A stretch of DNA of 64,000 nt, taken from contig NZ_CP169056.1 of NCBI RefSeq assembly GCF_041890415.1, forward strand, positions 2,108,001-2,172,000, written 5' to 3'. Source of the DNA: Pseudoxanthomonas koreensis_A (GTDB taxonomy: Bacteria; Pseudomonadota; Gammaproteobacteria; Xanthomonadales; Xanthomonadaceae). A program made the translations under genes and the position numbers. Below the pieces are notes generated by a model, which was not told where the DNA came from, searched no databases, and saw nothing but the letters and a program-made list of their open reading frames with translations. Of the stretch, positions 1 to 10,532 are shown one piece after another (positions within the stretch are counted from its first letter, which is position 1; every line of letters begins with the position of its first letter).

Positions 1-1
1 G

Positions 2-574
2 GAGCCGATGCACCGCATCCACGATGCGCGCTACATGGCCTACTGGCGCACCACCACGGCGGCCGAGTATCCGCAGGTGCTGGCAGCGATCGAGGCCGCC
101 GAACGCGAGCGCCAGGCACTGGACGCGCGCACCCTGGACCAGGTCCAGCCCGGTGAGCAGCAGCCGGAAGTCGACCACGCTTACCAGGGCCGGGACAGCA
201 ACACCGGCGCGATGCTGGGACGGCCCTGGCGCGATGCCGGGGACAGGTTTTCGTATCGCATCCACGCACGACGGCCGGCTGCGGCGGGCACGCCGCTGGC
301 CTTGCAGCTGACCGTGTTCGGCGGCGAGTGGCAGGCCGCCATGGACGTGCGCGTGGATGGCCACACCCTGGGCAGGATCGTGCTGGACGGCAGCGGCGCG
401 GACGACCTGGTCGTGGAGCAGATCGACATTCCGGCAGGGGTCGCTGCAGCGATCCACGGCAGCGAAGGCGTGCGAGTGGAGTTCGTCGCGCACGCGGACC
501 GGCGCACGCCGCGTCTGTTCGAGTTGCGGCTGGTGTCATTGCCTCCAACGGAGCAGACGCCCGCATCGCACTGA
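2..574 (+). CDS. C-terminal part of a GH127-like glycoside hydrolase (5' truncated)
   Basis: Only the last 190 or so codons are in the window, and the frame is open to the left edge. The segment EPMHRIHDARYMAYW resembles the region where the catalytic barrel of GH127 (DUF1680, beta-L-arabinofuranosidase-type) proteins ends. It is followed by a helical linker containing VQPGEQQPEVDH and a beta-rich C-terminal domain (roughly residues 60-175 of the visible part), as in GH127 enzymes of plant-associated bacteria. The catalytic residues lie upstream and cannot be seen. The gene converges on dnaE2 with 17 bp between stop codons. A role in plant polysaccharide breakdown is inferred from family only. 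Confidence 0.7.
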   Translation, partial: EPMHRIHDARYMAYWRTTTAAEYPQVLAAIEAAERERQALDARTLDQVQPGEQQPEVDHAYQGRDSNTGAMLGRPWRDAGDRFSYRIHARRPAAAGTPLALQLTVFGGEWQAAMDVRVDGHTLGRIVLDGSGADDLVVEQIDIPAGVAAAIHGSEGVRVEFVAHADRRTPRLFELRLVSLPPTEQTPASH

Positions 575-591
575 CCGGGACCCACACGCGA

Positions 592-3500
592 TCAGTGGAA
601 ATCCCTTGATGGCACCGCCAGGGTGCCGAGCAGGCTGCTGAGGTCTTCCATCCGCCCGGCGATCAGGTGCTCGACCCCGTCCACCCGCTCCCAGCGCCCG
701 CGCACGGCCAGCAGCCGCGATTGCAGCAGCGGCTTGCGCTGGCGGATCGCCAGGTCCGGCCAGACGATCACATTGACCATGCCGTGCTCGTCCTCGAGGG
801 TGACGAAGATGGTGCCCTTGGCCGTTGCCGGGCGCTGCCGCTGGGTGACCAGCCCGGCCACGTATACGCCGCTCCCGTGCGGACGACGCTGCAGTTCGCG
901 CGAACCGAGAATGCGACGCTGCGCCAGCTGCGCGCGCAGCAGCGCCAGTGGATGGGTGCGCAAGCTCAGCCCGGTGCTGCGGTAATCCGAAGCCAGCTCT
1001 TCACCCAGGCGCGGTGCCGGCAGTTCGATCCGTGCTTCGTCCGGGCTGCCGGGCAGCAGCGGCCGCTGCTGCTCGATGCCGGCCACCGCCCAGCGCGCGG
1101 CGTTGCGGTGGCCGGCCAGGGAATCCAGCGCACCGGCTTCAGCCAGCGCCTGGCGCGCCTTCGGATCCAGGCCCGCGCGCAAGCACAGGTCGTGCACGTC
1201 GGCGAACGCCGCATCCGCACGCGCAGCCACGATCGCAAGCCCCGCCTTTTCCGCCAGTCCTGCCACCTGGCGCAGGCCCAGGCGGATCGCCGGCTGGCCG
1301 CCGTCGTCCATGCCGGTGCGTGGATGCCCGCCTTCCAGGGTGTTGTCCCAATCGCTGCAGGCTACGTCCACCGGCCGCACCTCCACGCCTGCGCGGTCAC
1401 CGCGCCCGCGGCGCGCGTCCTGCACGATCTGGCCGGGCGAATAGAACCCCATCGGCTGCGCATTGAGCAGCGCGCAGGCAAACGCCGCCGGCTCGTGCCG
1501 CTTGAGCCAGCAACTGATATAGACCAGCTTGGCGAACGAAGCGGCGTGGCTCTGCGGGAAGCCGTAGGAACCGAAACCCTTGATCTGTTCGAAGATCTGC
1601 TCGATGAATCCGGAGTTGTAACCCTTGCGTTCCATCAGTTCGCGGATACGCACGCGGTGCCGCTCCATGTCGCCGCCGCGCCTCCAGGCCGCCATCGAAC
1701 GACGCAGGCCATCAGCCTCGTCGGCGTTGTAGCCGGCATGCATCACCAGCTCCATCACCTGCTCCTGGAACAGCGGGATGCCCAGTGTTTCGCCGAGGAT
1801 TTCCCTCACGCCCGCGGACGGATAGGTCACCGGTTCCTTACCCATGCGCCGGCGCAGGTACGGATGGACCATGCCACCATGGATCGGGCCGGGACGGACG
1901 ATGGCCACCTGCACCACGATGTCGTAGAACCGCGCCGGCCTGAGCCGCGGCAGCATGCTCATCTGCGCGCGCGATTCGATCTGGAATACGCCCACGGTGT
2001 CGGCGGCCTGCATCATCGCGTAGGTGGAGGGTGCGTCCTCCTCCGGCAGCCGGGCGATGTCGGGCCGGTAACCGCGGTGCCGTTCCACCAGGTCCACCGC
2101 CTTGCGGATGCAGGTCAACATCCCCAGCGCCAGGCAGTCGACCTTGAGCAGGCCCATGGTTTCCAGGTCGCCCTTGTCCCACTGGATGATGGTGCGCTCG
2201 GCCATGGCCGCGTTCTCCACCGGCACCAGCTGCCACAGCGGCGCGTCGGAAATCACGAAACCGCCCACGTGTTGCGACAGGTGCCGCGGCCGCCCTTCGA
2301 GCATCGCCGCCAGGTCCAGCACCCTGGCGATCAGCGGATTGTCCGGATCGAAGCCGGCTTCGCGCAGGCGCTGCTGCATGGGCGTCTCGCCATTGCCCCA
2401 GCCGAAGCACTCGGCCAGCAGGGCGATCTGGTCCGGCGGCAGGCCGAACGCCTTGGCCACGTCGCGCACCGCGCTCTTGCCGCGGTAGCTGATCACGGTG
2501 GCGGCCAGGGCCGCGCGCTGGCGCCCGTACTTGCGATAGACGTACTGCAGCACTTCCTCGCGGCGCTCGTGTTCGAAATCCACGTCGATGTCGGGCGGTT
2601 CGCCGCGCGCGCGCGACAGGAAGCGGGCGATCAGCAGGCGGGTCTCGGCCGGGTTGACCGCGGTGATGCCCAGCGCATAGCAGACCGCCGAATTGGCCGA
2701 AGAGCCGCGCCCCTGGCAGAGAATGCCGCGCGAGCGTGCATAACGGACGATGTCATGCACGGTCAGGAAAAATGCTTCGTACTTCAGCTCCGCGATCAGC
2801 GCCAGCTCTTCCTCGACCTGCGCAGCCACTTTGGGGGGCGTTCCCCGTGGCCAGCGTTCGCGTATGCCGGCCTCGGTCAGCGCGCGCAGGCGGCTGGCAG
2901 GGGTCTGCCCTTCGGGCACCAGCTCGGCCGGATAGTCGTACTTCACTTCGCGCAGGGTGAACACGCAACGTCGCGCCAATTCCACGGTGGCCTGCAGCAG
3001 ATGCGGCGGGTAGATGTTGCCCAGCGCGCGGCGCGTGCGCAGATGGCGCTCGCCATTGCGGAACAGCAACGCACCGGCCTGCGCCAGCGGGGTGGTGTGG
3101 CGGATCGCGGTCAGCGTGTCCTGCAGGATGCGCTCGCGACGGTTGGCCATGTGCACGTCGCCACTGGCCAGCGCCGGCAGCCGCAACCTGTCGGCCAATG
3201 CCAGCAGGCGCGACAGCCGCACGGCATCATCGGTTTCCCGGTGCAGCTCCACCGCAAGCCAGGCACGTTCGCCGAACACCTGGCGCAGCCAGCCGCCCTG
3301 CTCCGGATCCGGTTCGTCGCCAGGCAGCCACAGTGCGAACAGGCCGCAACTTCCGGCATCCAGCCCGCATGCGCCCACCACCCGCTCCACGTCGCCCCGT
3401 GCCAGGCAATAGCGGCCCTTGCCGGCGGCACGGCGGGCGATGGTGATCAGTTCGCACAAGCGGGTGTAGCCGGCCCGGTGCTCGACCAGCAGCACGCAGC

Positions 3501-3852
3501 GGAGTCCATCCACCAGCACGAACTCGCTTCCGACCACCAACGGCAGGCCGGTGGACTCGGAAGCTTCCAGTGCACGCACGATGCCGGCCAGCGAGCATTC
3601 GTCAGTGATCGCCAGCGCGCTGTAGCCGCAGCGCCGCGCGCGCTCGAACAGGGCGGCGGCATCGCTGGCTCCGCGCAGGAACGAGAAATCCGACAGGCAA
3701 TGCAGTTCCGCATAGGCCGGCAGACCGTCGGCTGCATGGGCATCGTCGTTGGCCGCACCCCGGCGCAGGCGCCGCGCAACCTGCTGCGCACGTGGCGCTC
3801 CCTCGCCGGGAATGTCGCGGCACTGGCCGTGGATGGCGCCGTCCCGATTCAT
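592..3852 (-). CDS. dnaE2: Error-prone DNA polymerase DnaE2 (ImuC)
   Basis: Catalytic alpha-type (C-family) polymerase of the SOS mutasome; with ImuA and ImuB it performs translesion synthesis and damage-induced mutagenesis. The protein is 1086 residues, normal for DnaE2. It starts with a PHP domain (YAELHCLSDFSFLRGAS, about residues 45-60) and contains typical polymerase segments such as CQGRGSSANSAVCY and DIDVDFEHERREEV. The C-terminal part carries an OB-like segment (VYVAGLVTQRQRP). The open frame runs further upstream, but the ATG at 3852 overlaps the imuB stop in an ATGA and gives the family length, so I start there. It is the last gene of the lexA-imuA-imuB-dnaE2 operon. Confidence 0.95.
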   Translation of the reverse strand: MNRDGAIHGQCRDIPGEGAPRAQQVARRLRRGAANDDAHAADGLPAYAELHCLSDFSFLRGASDAAALFERARRCGYSALAITDECSLAGIVRALEASESTGLPLVVGSEFVLVDGLRCVLLVEHRAGYTRLCELITIARRAAGKGRYCLARGDVERVVGACGLDAGSCGLFALWLPGDEPDPEQGGWLRQVFGERAWLAVELHRETDDAVRLSRLLALADRLRLPALASGDVHMANRRERILQDTLTAIRHTTPLAQAGALLFRNGERHLRTRRALGNIYPPHLLQATVELARRCVFTLREVKYDYPAELVPEGQTPASRLRALTEAGIRERWPRGTPPKVAAQVEEELALIAELKYEAFFLTVHDIVRYARSRGILCQGRGSSANSAVCYALGITAVNPAETRLLIARFLSRARGEPPDIDVDFEHERREEVLQYVYRKYGRQRAALAATVISYRGKSAVRDVAKAFGLPPDQIALLAECFGWGNGETPMQQRLREAGFDPDNPLIARVLDLAAMLEGRPRHLSQHVGGFVISDAPLWQLVPVENAAMAERTIIQWDKGDLETMGLLKVDCLALGMLTCIRKAVDLVERHRGYRPDIARLPEEDAPSTYAMMQAADTVGVFQIESRAQMSMLPRLRPARFYDIVVQVAIVRPGPIHGGMVHPYLRRRMGKEPVTYPSAGVREILGETLGIPLFQEQVMELVMHAGYNADEADGLRRSMAAWRRGGDMERHRVRIRELMERKGYNSGFIEQIFEQIKGFGSYGFPQSHAASFAKLVYISCWLKRHEPAAFACALLNAQPMGFYSPGQIVQDARRGRGDRAGVEVRPVDVACSDWDNTLEGGHPRTGMDDGGQPAIRLGLRQVAGLAEKAGLAIVAARADAAFADVHDLCLRAGLDPKARQALAEAGALDSLAGHRNAARWAVAGIEQQRPLLPGSPDEARIELPAPRLGEELASDYRSTGLSLRTHPLALLRAQLAQRRILGSRELQRRPHGSGVYVAGLVTQRQRPATAKGTIFVTLEDEHGMVNVIVWPDLAIRQRKPLLQSRLLAVRGRWERVDGVEHLIAGRMEDLSSLLGTLAVPSRDFH

Positions 3853-5279
3853 GCGAACCACCCGTGCAGCATCCAGCCACCGCGCTCCCCCGGTGGTGCG
3901 AACGCCCAGGCGCGCTGGCCTTGCGCCGTCTCCAGCACGTAATAGTCCCGGCGCGTGTCGGCATCGTCCCACCAGCCGCTTTCCAGGCGCTCCGGGCCGG
4001 AGATGATCCGCACCCCACCCCGCAATGGCAGCGGCCTGGGCAACAGCCACAACGGGCGCGGAGGCCGTGGCGGCGCGGCCTCGATGCACGCATCTTCGCC
4101 CTGCACGCGCCGCCAGGCACGTTCGGGCCGTGGATCGGCAGCGGGACCGACGCGATAGACCGCCTCCTCGCCCAGCCGTGCGCGCAGGCGCTCGCGCAGC
4201 TGTGGCCACGGCAACTGCTGCTGGGCTCGCGTGTCGAACAGGTCGCGGCTGGCAGGCACGAATGGGGGCAGCTGTCGCGCCAGCAGACGCACCGCGACCA
4301 CCGGTGCGGGAAGGGATGCGCGCTCCAGGCGGATGCGCGCCAGCTCGAACAGCATGGCCGGCTCGCGTTCGGCCGACAGCAGTCCAACCGGCACGTCGGT
4401 ATGCGCCTGCGTGCCATGTTCGCGCCCGTGCTCCAGGCGCAGCACGAAACGCTGCACGCCACCATCGCGGATCGACAGTGCGGTGCACAGGTCGCCGATC
4501 AACCGACGTAGCGGAAACAGCAGGGCGGTATGGCTGTCCACTTCATGACCCAGTTCCACCCGCCCATCGAAATGGTCCGCCGGCAGGTAGTACTCGAGTG
4601 GATCATCGGCCTGCCCGTACAGCCGTTCCAGATGTTGCAGCAGTGGCAGGCCGAAGCGGCGGCGCAAGGCATCGCCCGGCAGGCCGCGCAGGGTGCGCAG
4701 GTCGGCGATGCCCATGCGCCGCAAGCGCGTCCCCAGGCCGTCGGGCAGGCAGGCGCGGTGCACCGGCACCTGATCCAGCTGCGCAGCCAGGGTGGCCGCG
4801 TGCGGGATCGCCAACCCGTCCTGCAGACCAGCCAGCACGCGCGCTGCGCGCGGGGTCGGTGCCAGTGCAATGCGGTGGCGGAAACCCAGCGCAACGAGTT
4901 CCTCGCGCAAGCGGGCCTCGATCCGCGGCCACGGCCCGAGCAAGCTGAAGCTGCCGCGCACCTCCATGACGATGCAGCCCGGCCACTGTGCGCTGACCAG
5001 CGAGCTGTGCCGGTACGCCCAGGCAGCGAGGAAACGTTGCCAGCGTGCTTCAGCCGCATCCTCGTATTCGACCATGGCGAAGTCGCGCAGCAGCGCGTGC
5101 GCGGCAACCAGGCGCATGCCAGGCGCCAGCCCCGCCGCGGCGGCCGCCGCGTTCACCGCATGCAGGCTGCGTAGCTGCGCTGGCCCGTGGATCAGCGCCA
5201 ATGGCGCGTCCGGATCCGGCCGTCGGCGAAGGACGGCGTCGAGCGCCAACTGCGGCAGCAGTACACAGGCCCAGAGCAT
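3849..5279 (-). CDS. imuB: Y-family polymerase-like mutasome protein ImuB
   Basis: Scaffold of the ImuA-ImuB-DnaE2 mutasome, linking DnaE2 to the beta clamp. The 476-residue protein has the Y-family fold (palm and little-finger-like regions; IADLRTLRGLPGDALRRRFG is the helix-hairpin-helix-like stretch near residue 195). The N-terminus reads MLWACVLLPQLALDAV, lacking the metal-binding aspartate that active DinB polymerases have at this point; this is the known signature of catalytically dead ImuB. The stop overlaps the dnaE2 start by 4 bp, and the start lies 9 bp after imuA. Confidence 0.93.
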   Translation of the reverse strand: MLWACVLLPQLALDAVLRRRPDPDAPLALIHGPAQLRSLHAVNAAAAAAGLAPGMRLVAAHALLRDFAMVEYEDAAEARWQRFLAAWAYRHSSLVSAQWPGCIVMEVRGSFSLLGPWPRIEARLREELVALGFRHRIALAPTPRAARVLAGLQDGLAIPHAATLAAQLDQVPVHRACLPDGLGTRLRRMGIADLRTLRGLPGDALRRRFGLPLLQHLERLYGQADDPLEYYLPADHFDGRVELGHEVDSHTALLFPLRRLIGDLCTALSIRDGGVQRFVLRLEHGREHGTQAHTDVPVGLLSAEREPAMLFELARIRLERASLPAPVVAVRLLARQLPPFVPASRDLFDTRAQQQLPWPQLRERLRARLGEEAVYRVGPAADPRPERAWRRVQGEDACIEAAPPRPPRPLWLLPRPLPLRGGVRIISGPERLESGWWDDADTRRDYYVLETAQGQRAWAFAPPGERGGWMLHGWFA

Positions 5280-5288
5280 GGCGCCCCC

Positions 5289-5915
5289 TCACGCCACGCC
5301 CGGAGCGAAGGCGCGCGCCGGCGCCGGACCACCGCGGCATTTACGCACATGCCACGCCACATCGCCCCGCCCGTCGCGTGCCAGTTCCAGGCGCAGCGCA
5401 GCCGGCGAGGCGTTGACCGCATGCCTGCGGTCACGCAAGGCGAAGCCCAGGCAGGCACCACTGTCGGCGGCTACCTGCAGCCGGCGCAGCGAGGTCGCAT
5501 CGGCCTGTCGCGGCCAACCCAGCACGGCGGCGCACGCACCGCTGCGCAGGCACTGCTCGAACGCCCACAGCGCATCGGAGGGTGCGGCGTCGATGATCTC
5601 CAGCCCGGCCAGTTCCACTCCCGCGTCCTGCCATGCGGGGGCATAGGGAATGTAGGGCGGCGCGACCAGGGCCACCGTGCCGCCGGCGTGGGTCAACCGC
5701 GCCAGCGTCGGCAACAGCAGCGACAGCTCGCCCACGCCATCCACCGGCAGCAGCAGTTCGGTCAACGCGCGCCGCGGCCAGCCGCCCTGCGGCAACAATG
5801 CGTCGAGCGCGGCGTGGCCGGTAGGCTCGCCATCTGCGGCGATCGCGGTGTTGCGACCGGCGTGCCACAGCGTGCGCGCGGCCAGCATCGATTCGAGGGC
5901 AACGACCTGTCCCAT
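5289..5915 (-). CDS. imuA: RecA-like SOS mutagenesis protein ImuA
   Basis: Accessory protein of the DnaE2 mutasome (also called SulA-like or ImuA). The frame is open further upstream, but the ATG at 5915 comes one base after the lexA stop and gives 208 residues, typical of ImuA. It resembles the RecA core: PTGHAALDALLPQGGWPRRAL near the N-terminus, then VALVAPPYIPYAPAW and GACAAVLGWPRQ. The Walker A motif is degenerate, as in other ImuA proteins, so ATP binding is doubtful. It is co-transcribed with lexA, imuB and dnaE2. Confidence 0.92.
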   Translation of the reverse strand: MGQVVALESMLAARTLWHAGRNTAIAADGEPTGHAALDALLPQGGWPRRALTELLLPVDGVGELSLLLPTLARLTHAGGTVALVAPPYIPYAPAWQDAGVELAGLEIIDAAPSDALWAFEQCLRSGACAAVLGWPRQADATSLRRLQVAADSGACLGFALRDRRHAVNASPAALRLELARDGRGDVAWHVRKCRGGPAPARAFAPGVA

Positions 5916-5916
5916 T

Positions 5917-6534
5917 TCAGCCCCGCCGGACCAGGCCGCAGTACACGCCTTCGATGGCGAAGTCCTGCCCCGGACCCACCAGGATCGGCGCATGCGCCGG
6001 GTTCCGTGGCAACAGGACGATCTGCCGTCGCGCGCGTTGCAGCCGCTTGATGGTCAGTTCGCCATCGATCCGCGCGACCACCGTCTGGCCGTCCCACGCC
6101 TCGGGCGTGCGGTGCACGCCAACCAGGTCGCCATCCAGGATGCCGTCGTTGATCATTGAATCGCCCTGCACCCGCAGCAGGTAATCCGGCCGCGGCGAGA
6201 ACAGCCGGGCGTCCATGGCCAGGGTATCCACGAGCCCGGCATCGGCATCGATGGGCGTGCCCGCCGCCACCCGGCCCAGGATCGGCACCTGCAGCAGCCC
6301 CGGTCGCGCCTGCACCCCTGCCGGGCGGATGCCCCGCGCCTGGCCGGAGGCCACCTCGATCAGCCCTGCTTCGGCCAACGCGAGGACGTGCTTGCGCGCT
6401 GCACCGCGGGAGGCCAGCCCGCAGGCATCGGCAATCTCGGCCAGGCTCGGCGGGTGGCCATGGCTGGCGTGCTGATCCCGGATGAATGTCAGGATCGCGG
6501 AACGGCGGGGACTGAGATCGGCCATGGAGTACAT
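5917..6534 (-). CDS. lexA: LexA-type SOS repressor heading the imuAB-dnaE2 operon
   Basis: Repressor that self-cleaves when stimulated by RecA-ssDNA. The 205-residue protein has an N-terminal winged helix (about 5-70), the Ala91-Gly92 cleavage site in RVAAGTP, catalytic Ser126 (QGDSMIN) and Lys163 (ELTIKRL). The start at 6534 (MYSMADLSP) is preferred because GGAG lies 5 bases upstream; an in-frame ATG at 6525 is the alternative. The gene lies directly before imuA, the arrangement known for the second LexA (LexA2) of Pseudomonas and Xanthomonas, so another lexA next to recA is likely elsewhere in the genome. Confidence 0.93.
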   Translation of the reverse strand: MYSMADLSPRRSAILTFIRDQHASHGHPPSLAEIADACGLASRGAARKHVLALAEAGLIEVASGQARGIRPAGVQARPGLLQVPILGRVAAGTPIDADAGLVDTLAMDARLFSPRPDYLLRVQGDSMINDGILDGDLVGVHRTPEAWDGQTVVARIDGELTIKRLQRARRQIVLLPRNPAHAPILVGPGQDFAIEGVYCGLVRRG

Positions 6535-6545
6535 TTGTACTCCAT
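6524..6545. promoter_or_regulatory. LexA operator overlapping the lexA start
   Basis: A 22-bp inverted repeat, ATGGAGTAC-n4-GTACTCCAT, spans the lexA start codon. On the lexA strand the core reads GTACAAATGTAC, which matches the operator type reported for Xanthomonas LexA2 and differs from the enterobacterial CTGT-n8-ACAG box. Binding here would block transcription or early elongation, giving autoregulation and SOS control of imuAB-dnaE2. The palindrome is seen directly; its use by this LexA is inferred. Confidence 0.8.
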
Positions 6546-6813
6546 TCTCGCAGGCTGGCCAAGATCAAATGGCGTGGCCTGTGACCGGAGCCCGGTGCAC
6601 CGGGACGGGGCCCGGATCACCCGGAGTCGGCCTGCACTGCGATGGCAACCTTGGGGGAGCCTGGCATCGAAGGTTGCGAAGAGCAGGCCTTCGTAGATCC
6701 GCAAAACGCCCAGCCAAGGCTGGGCCATCGCAGGCAATGCCACTGCGATGCCAACTGGCCAGGATGCGAAAACAGGAAAACCATCGAAACCGTTGCATCG
6801 CAAGAGTTTCAGA
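6546..6813. other. Intergenic region between lexA and tRNA-Val
   Basis: No convincing ORF. The lexA promoter should lie at the left side, but I cannot place -35/-10 boxes with confidence. Two near-identical 14-base segments occur around 6637 and 6742 (ACTGCGATGGCAAC and ACTGCGATGCCAAC). Nothing else is recognised. Confidence 0.3.
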
Positions 6814-6888
6814 TGGTGGGCGGTACAGGGTTCGAACCTGTGACCCCTACCATGTCAAGGTAGTGCTCTACCGCTGAGCTAACCGCCC
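6814..6888 (-). tRNA. tRNA-Val (anticodon GAC)
   Basis: On the minus strand the gene starts GGGCGGTTAGCTCAG, pairs GGGCGGT with ACCGCCC in the acceptor stem, and has anticodon stem CTACC/GGTAG around loop TTGACAT (anticodon GAC). The T arm reads CACAG-GTTCGAA-CCCTGT-like, and CCA is encoded. All four arms fold, so the gene looks functional. Confidence 0.96.
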
Positions 6889-7080
6889 GTCGCGCTGCGC
6901 GGATTGCCCGCGTCAGGGGCGCGCATTCTATCGTGCGCCGGGGGCGGCCACAACCGGCAAGGTCGGTGTCCGCGGCTCCGGTGGATGGGCCGGGAGAACC
7001 GGCGGAGCGCGGAGCCGGTCCTGGAGGGGGCCGGCCGGTGGCTACGTCGGCCGGTCGGTGGCCGAGCCGGACATGGCGGG

Positions 7081-7200
7081 TCGCCGGCGAGACCGGCTCC
7101 TACAAAATAAACGGCCATGACCGAGGGCGGATATGGCAGGTCGCCGGCGAGACCGGCTCCTACAAAATAAACGGCCATGACCGAGGGCGGATATGGCAGG
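7081..7200. repeat. Exact 60-bp tandem duplication containing GTAG-type REP hairpins
   Basis: Bases 7081-7140 and 7141-7200 are identical over 60 bp. Each copy begins with a REP element in minus orientation (reverse complement GTAGGAGCCGGTCTCGCC, ending GGCGA) followed by a 37-bp linker. A degenerate third REP lies at 7201-7245 and a fourth intact one at 7285-7307, next to uvrB. The perfect identity points to a recent duplication. Confidence 0.9.
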
Positions 7201-7284
7201 TCGCCAGCAAGACCTCGCCCCCTGCAGGAGCCTTGCCGGCGACTGCGATGGCTGGCAGATCGGTGGATGGTCCCGGCATGACGG

Positions 7285-7303
7285 TCGCCGGCGAGACCGG
7301 CTC

Positions 7304-7307
<4 letters not shown>
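7285..7307 (-). repeat. GTAG-type REP element at the uvrB stop codon
   Basis: Minus-strand sequence GTAGGAGCCGGTCTCGCC followed by GGCGA; the arms around the GTCTC centre pair to form a hairpin. The GTAG head contains the uvrB stop (TAG at 7306-7304). It may act as transcription attenuator or mRNA 3' end stabiliser. It is one of a family dispersed through this window. Confidence 0.85.
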
Positions 7308-9331
<2,024 letters not shown>

Positions 9332-9465
9332 GGGCGGCACCGTGGTGAGGGACCGACCAGTATAGACACGGCGGCCGGCTGACCCTTGCAGCCCTTTCAC
9401 ACCCCGCAGGCGGCGCCCATGCGCGCAACGGCCCCGGGGAGAGAGGCCGGGGAAGTCCAGAATCC

Positions 9466-9486
9466 CTGCGCCCAAGGGGCGCTCCT
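9466..9486 (-). repeat. Solitary GTAG-type hairpin
   Basis: On the minus strand the sequence reads GTAGGAGCGCCCCTTGGGCGC, with arms GCGCCC and GGGCGC around a short loop. It is a variant of the REP family found elsewhere in the window and lies between the uvrB and fimT-like promoters. It is not associated with a stop codon. Confidence 0.6.
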
Positions 9487-9590
9487 ACAGCGCGGTGCCG
9501 GATTTCCTACACGCAGCTGCGCCACACGCCGATTCCGCAGGCCCGGGCCCGGCGCCATCCTGACCACTCCCGAGCGAAAGGATTTCGCCC

Positions 9591-10121
9591 ATGCGCAAGG
9601 ATGCGCCGGGGTTCACCCTGATCGAATGCCTGATCGTGCTTGCGGTCACCGCCATCCTGTTCGGCCTGGCCCTGCCCGGCTTCCAGGAGGCCCTGCACCG
9701 CCAGCGCACCACCACCGCCATGCACCTGGTCAGCGCGCAACTGGCGCAGGCCCGCAATACCGCCATCACCCTGCGGATGCCGGTCACCCTGTGTCCCTCG
9801 CGCGGGGGCGGGCGTTGCCACGACGAGCCGGACTGGAGCGCAGGCTGGCTGCTCTACCTGGACCCCAAGCGCAGCAGCCAGCCGCACAGCCCGCAGGACA
9901 TCCTGCGCGACGTGCAATTTCCGCTGCACGAGTCGATCCAGGTGCGCGCCAGCGGCGGGCGGCTGCGCGTGCGTTACCAGCAGGACGGCCTGGCCGGCGG
10001 CAGCAACCTCACCCTGCGCGTGTGCCATAGCGAGCGCCTGGGTGGAGAAATCATCGTCAACAATACCGGCCGCGTGCGCACCCGCAAGCCTTCCGCGGGC
10101 ACTGTCTGTCCGGGTTACTGA
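9591..10121 (+). CDS. FimT/GspH-type pseudopilin, away from the pilin operon
   Basis: A 176-residue minor pilin-like protein with a short leader MRKDAPG, prepilin peptidase site G/FTLIE and the hydrophobic N-terminal helix (CLIVLAVTAILFGLALPGF). The C-terminal part is a GspH/FimT-like beta domain with paired cysteines (LCPSRGGGRCHD; RVCHSE). It should be processed by PilD and join type IV pilus or type II secretion pseudopilus assembly. AAGG lies 11 bases before the ATG. It is about 12 kb from the main minor pilin operon, which has its own fimT, so the two are paralogues. In natural transformation, FimT-like proteins can bind DNA; that role is only a possibility here. Confidence 0.85.
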   Translation: MRKDAPGFTLIECLIVLAVTAILFGLALPGFQEALHRQRTTTAMHLVSAQLAQARNTAITLRMPVTLCPSRGGGRCHDEPDWSAGWLLYLDPKRSSQPHSPQDILRDVQFPLHESIQVRASGGRLRVRYQQDGLAGGSNLTLRVCHSERLGGEIIVNNTGRVRTRKPSAGTVCPGY

Positions 10122-10149
10122 CGCTGCAACGGGGCGGATGGCCTGCCAG

Positions 10150-10392
10150 TCAGAGACCAGTCGGGCAAGGCTCGCCCTCGCTTTCCCCGGGCGCCAGGCC
10201 TGCATCGGCCAGCATGCAGTTGAGCCGCCGGTGGATGTAGGCCTCGTGCTCGGCCGGTGGCGCGCGGGTCAGTGGCTCGGCCTCGGCGGCGAAGGCTTCC
10301 AGGACCTTGTCCCGCTCCAGCTCGGCCATCAGTTCGGGCAGTCGCCGCTGCAGGCATTCAAGGGCGGCATCAATGTCGGCACGCGTCTCCAT
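10150..10392 (-). CDS. Small hypothetical protein, helical
   Basis: An 80-residue ORF with heptad-like acidic/hydrophobic helices (LECLQRRLPELMAELERDKVLEAF) and a C-terminal part around HEAYIHRRLNCMLADAGL. It looks like a real soluble small protein, but I do not recognise a family. It converges on the fimT-like gene with 28 bp between them. No other supporting evidence. Confidence 0.5.
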   Translation of the reverse strand: METRADIDAALECLQRRLPELMAELERDKVLEAFAAEAEPLTRAPPAEHEAYIHRRLNCMLADAGLAPGESEGEPCPTGL

Positions 10393-10532
10393 GCGGGCAT
10401 GGTGCGGGGCGCGATGTCACGGCGCTGTAGAGGACGAGGCACCACGCCGTCCTGAACGCCCGGCAGTCTCCCTGACATCACGCCCTTGGCGGGAGTGACT
10501 TGAAGTCGTGGATTGGGTCGAGTGCATAGGAG

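Noticed and set aside
667..3942. Very long ORF (1091 codons) on the plus strand over dnaE2
   Set aside because: It is antisense to dnaE2, lacks any recognisable motif and is rich in His/Gln/Arg as expected from the complement of a high-G+C gene.
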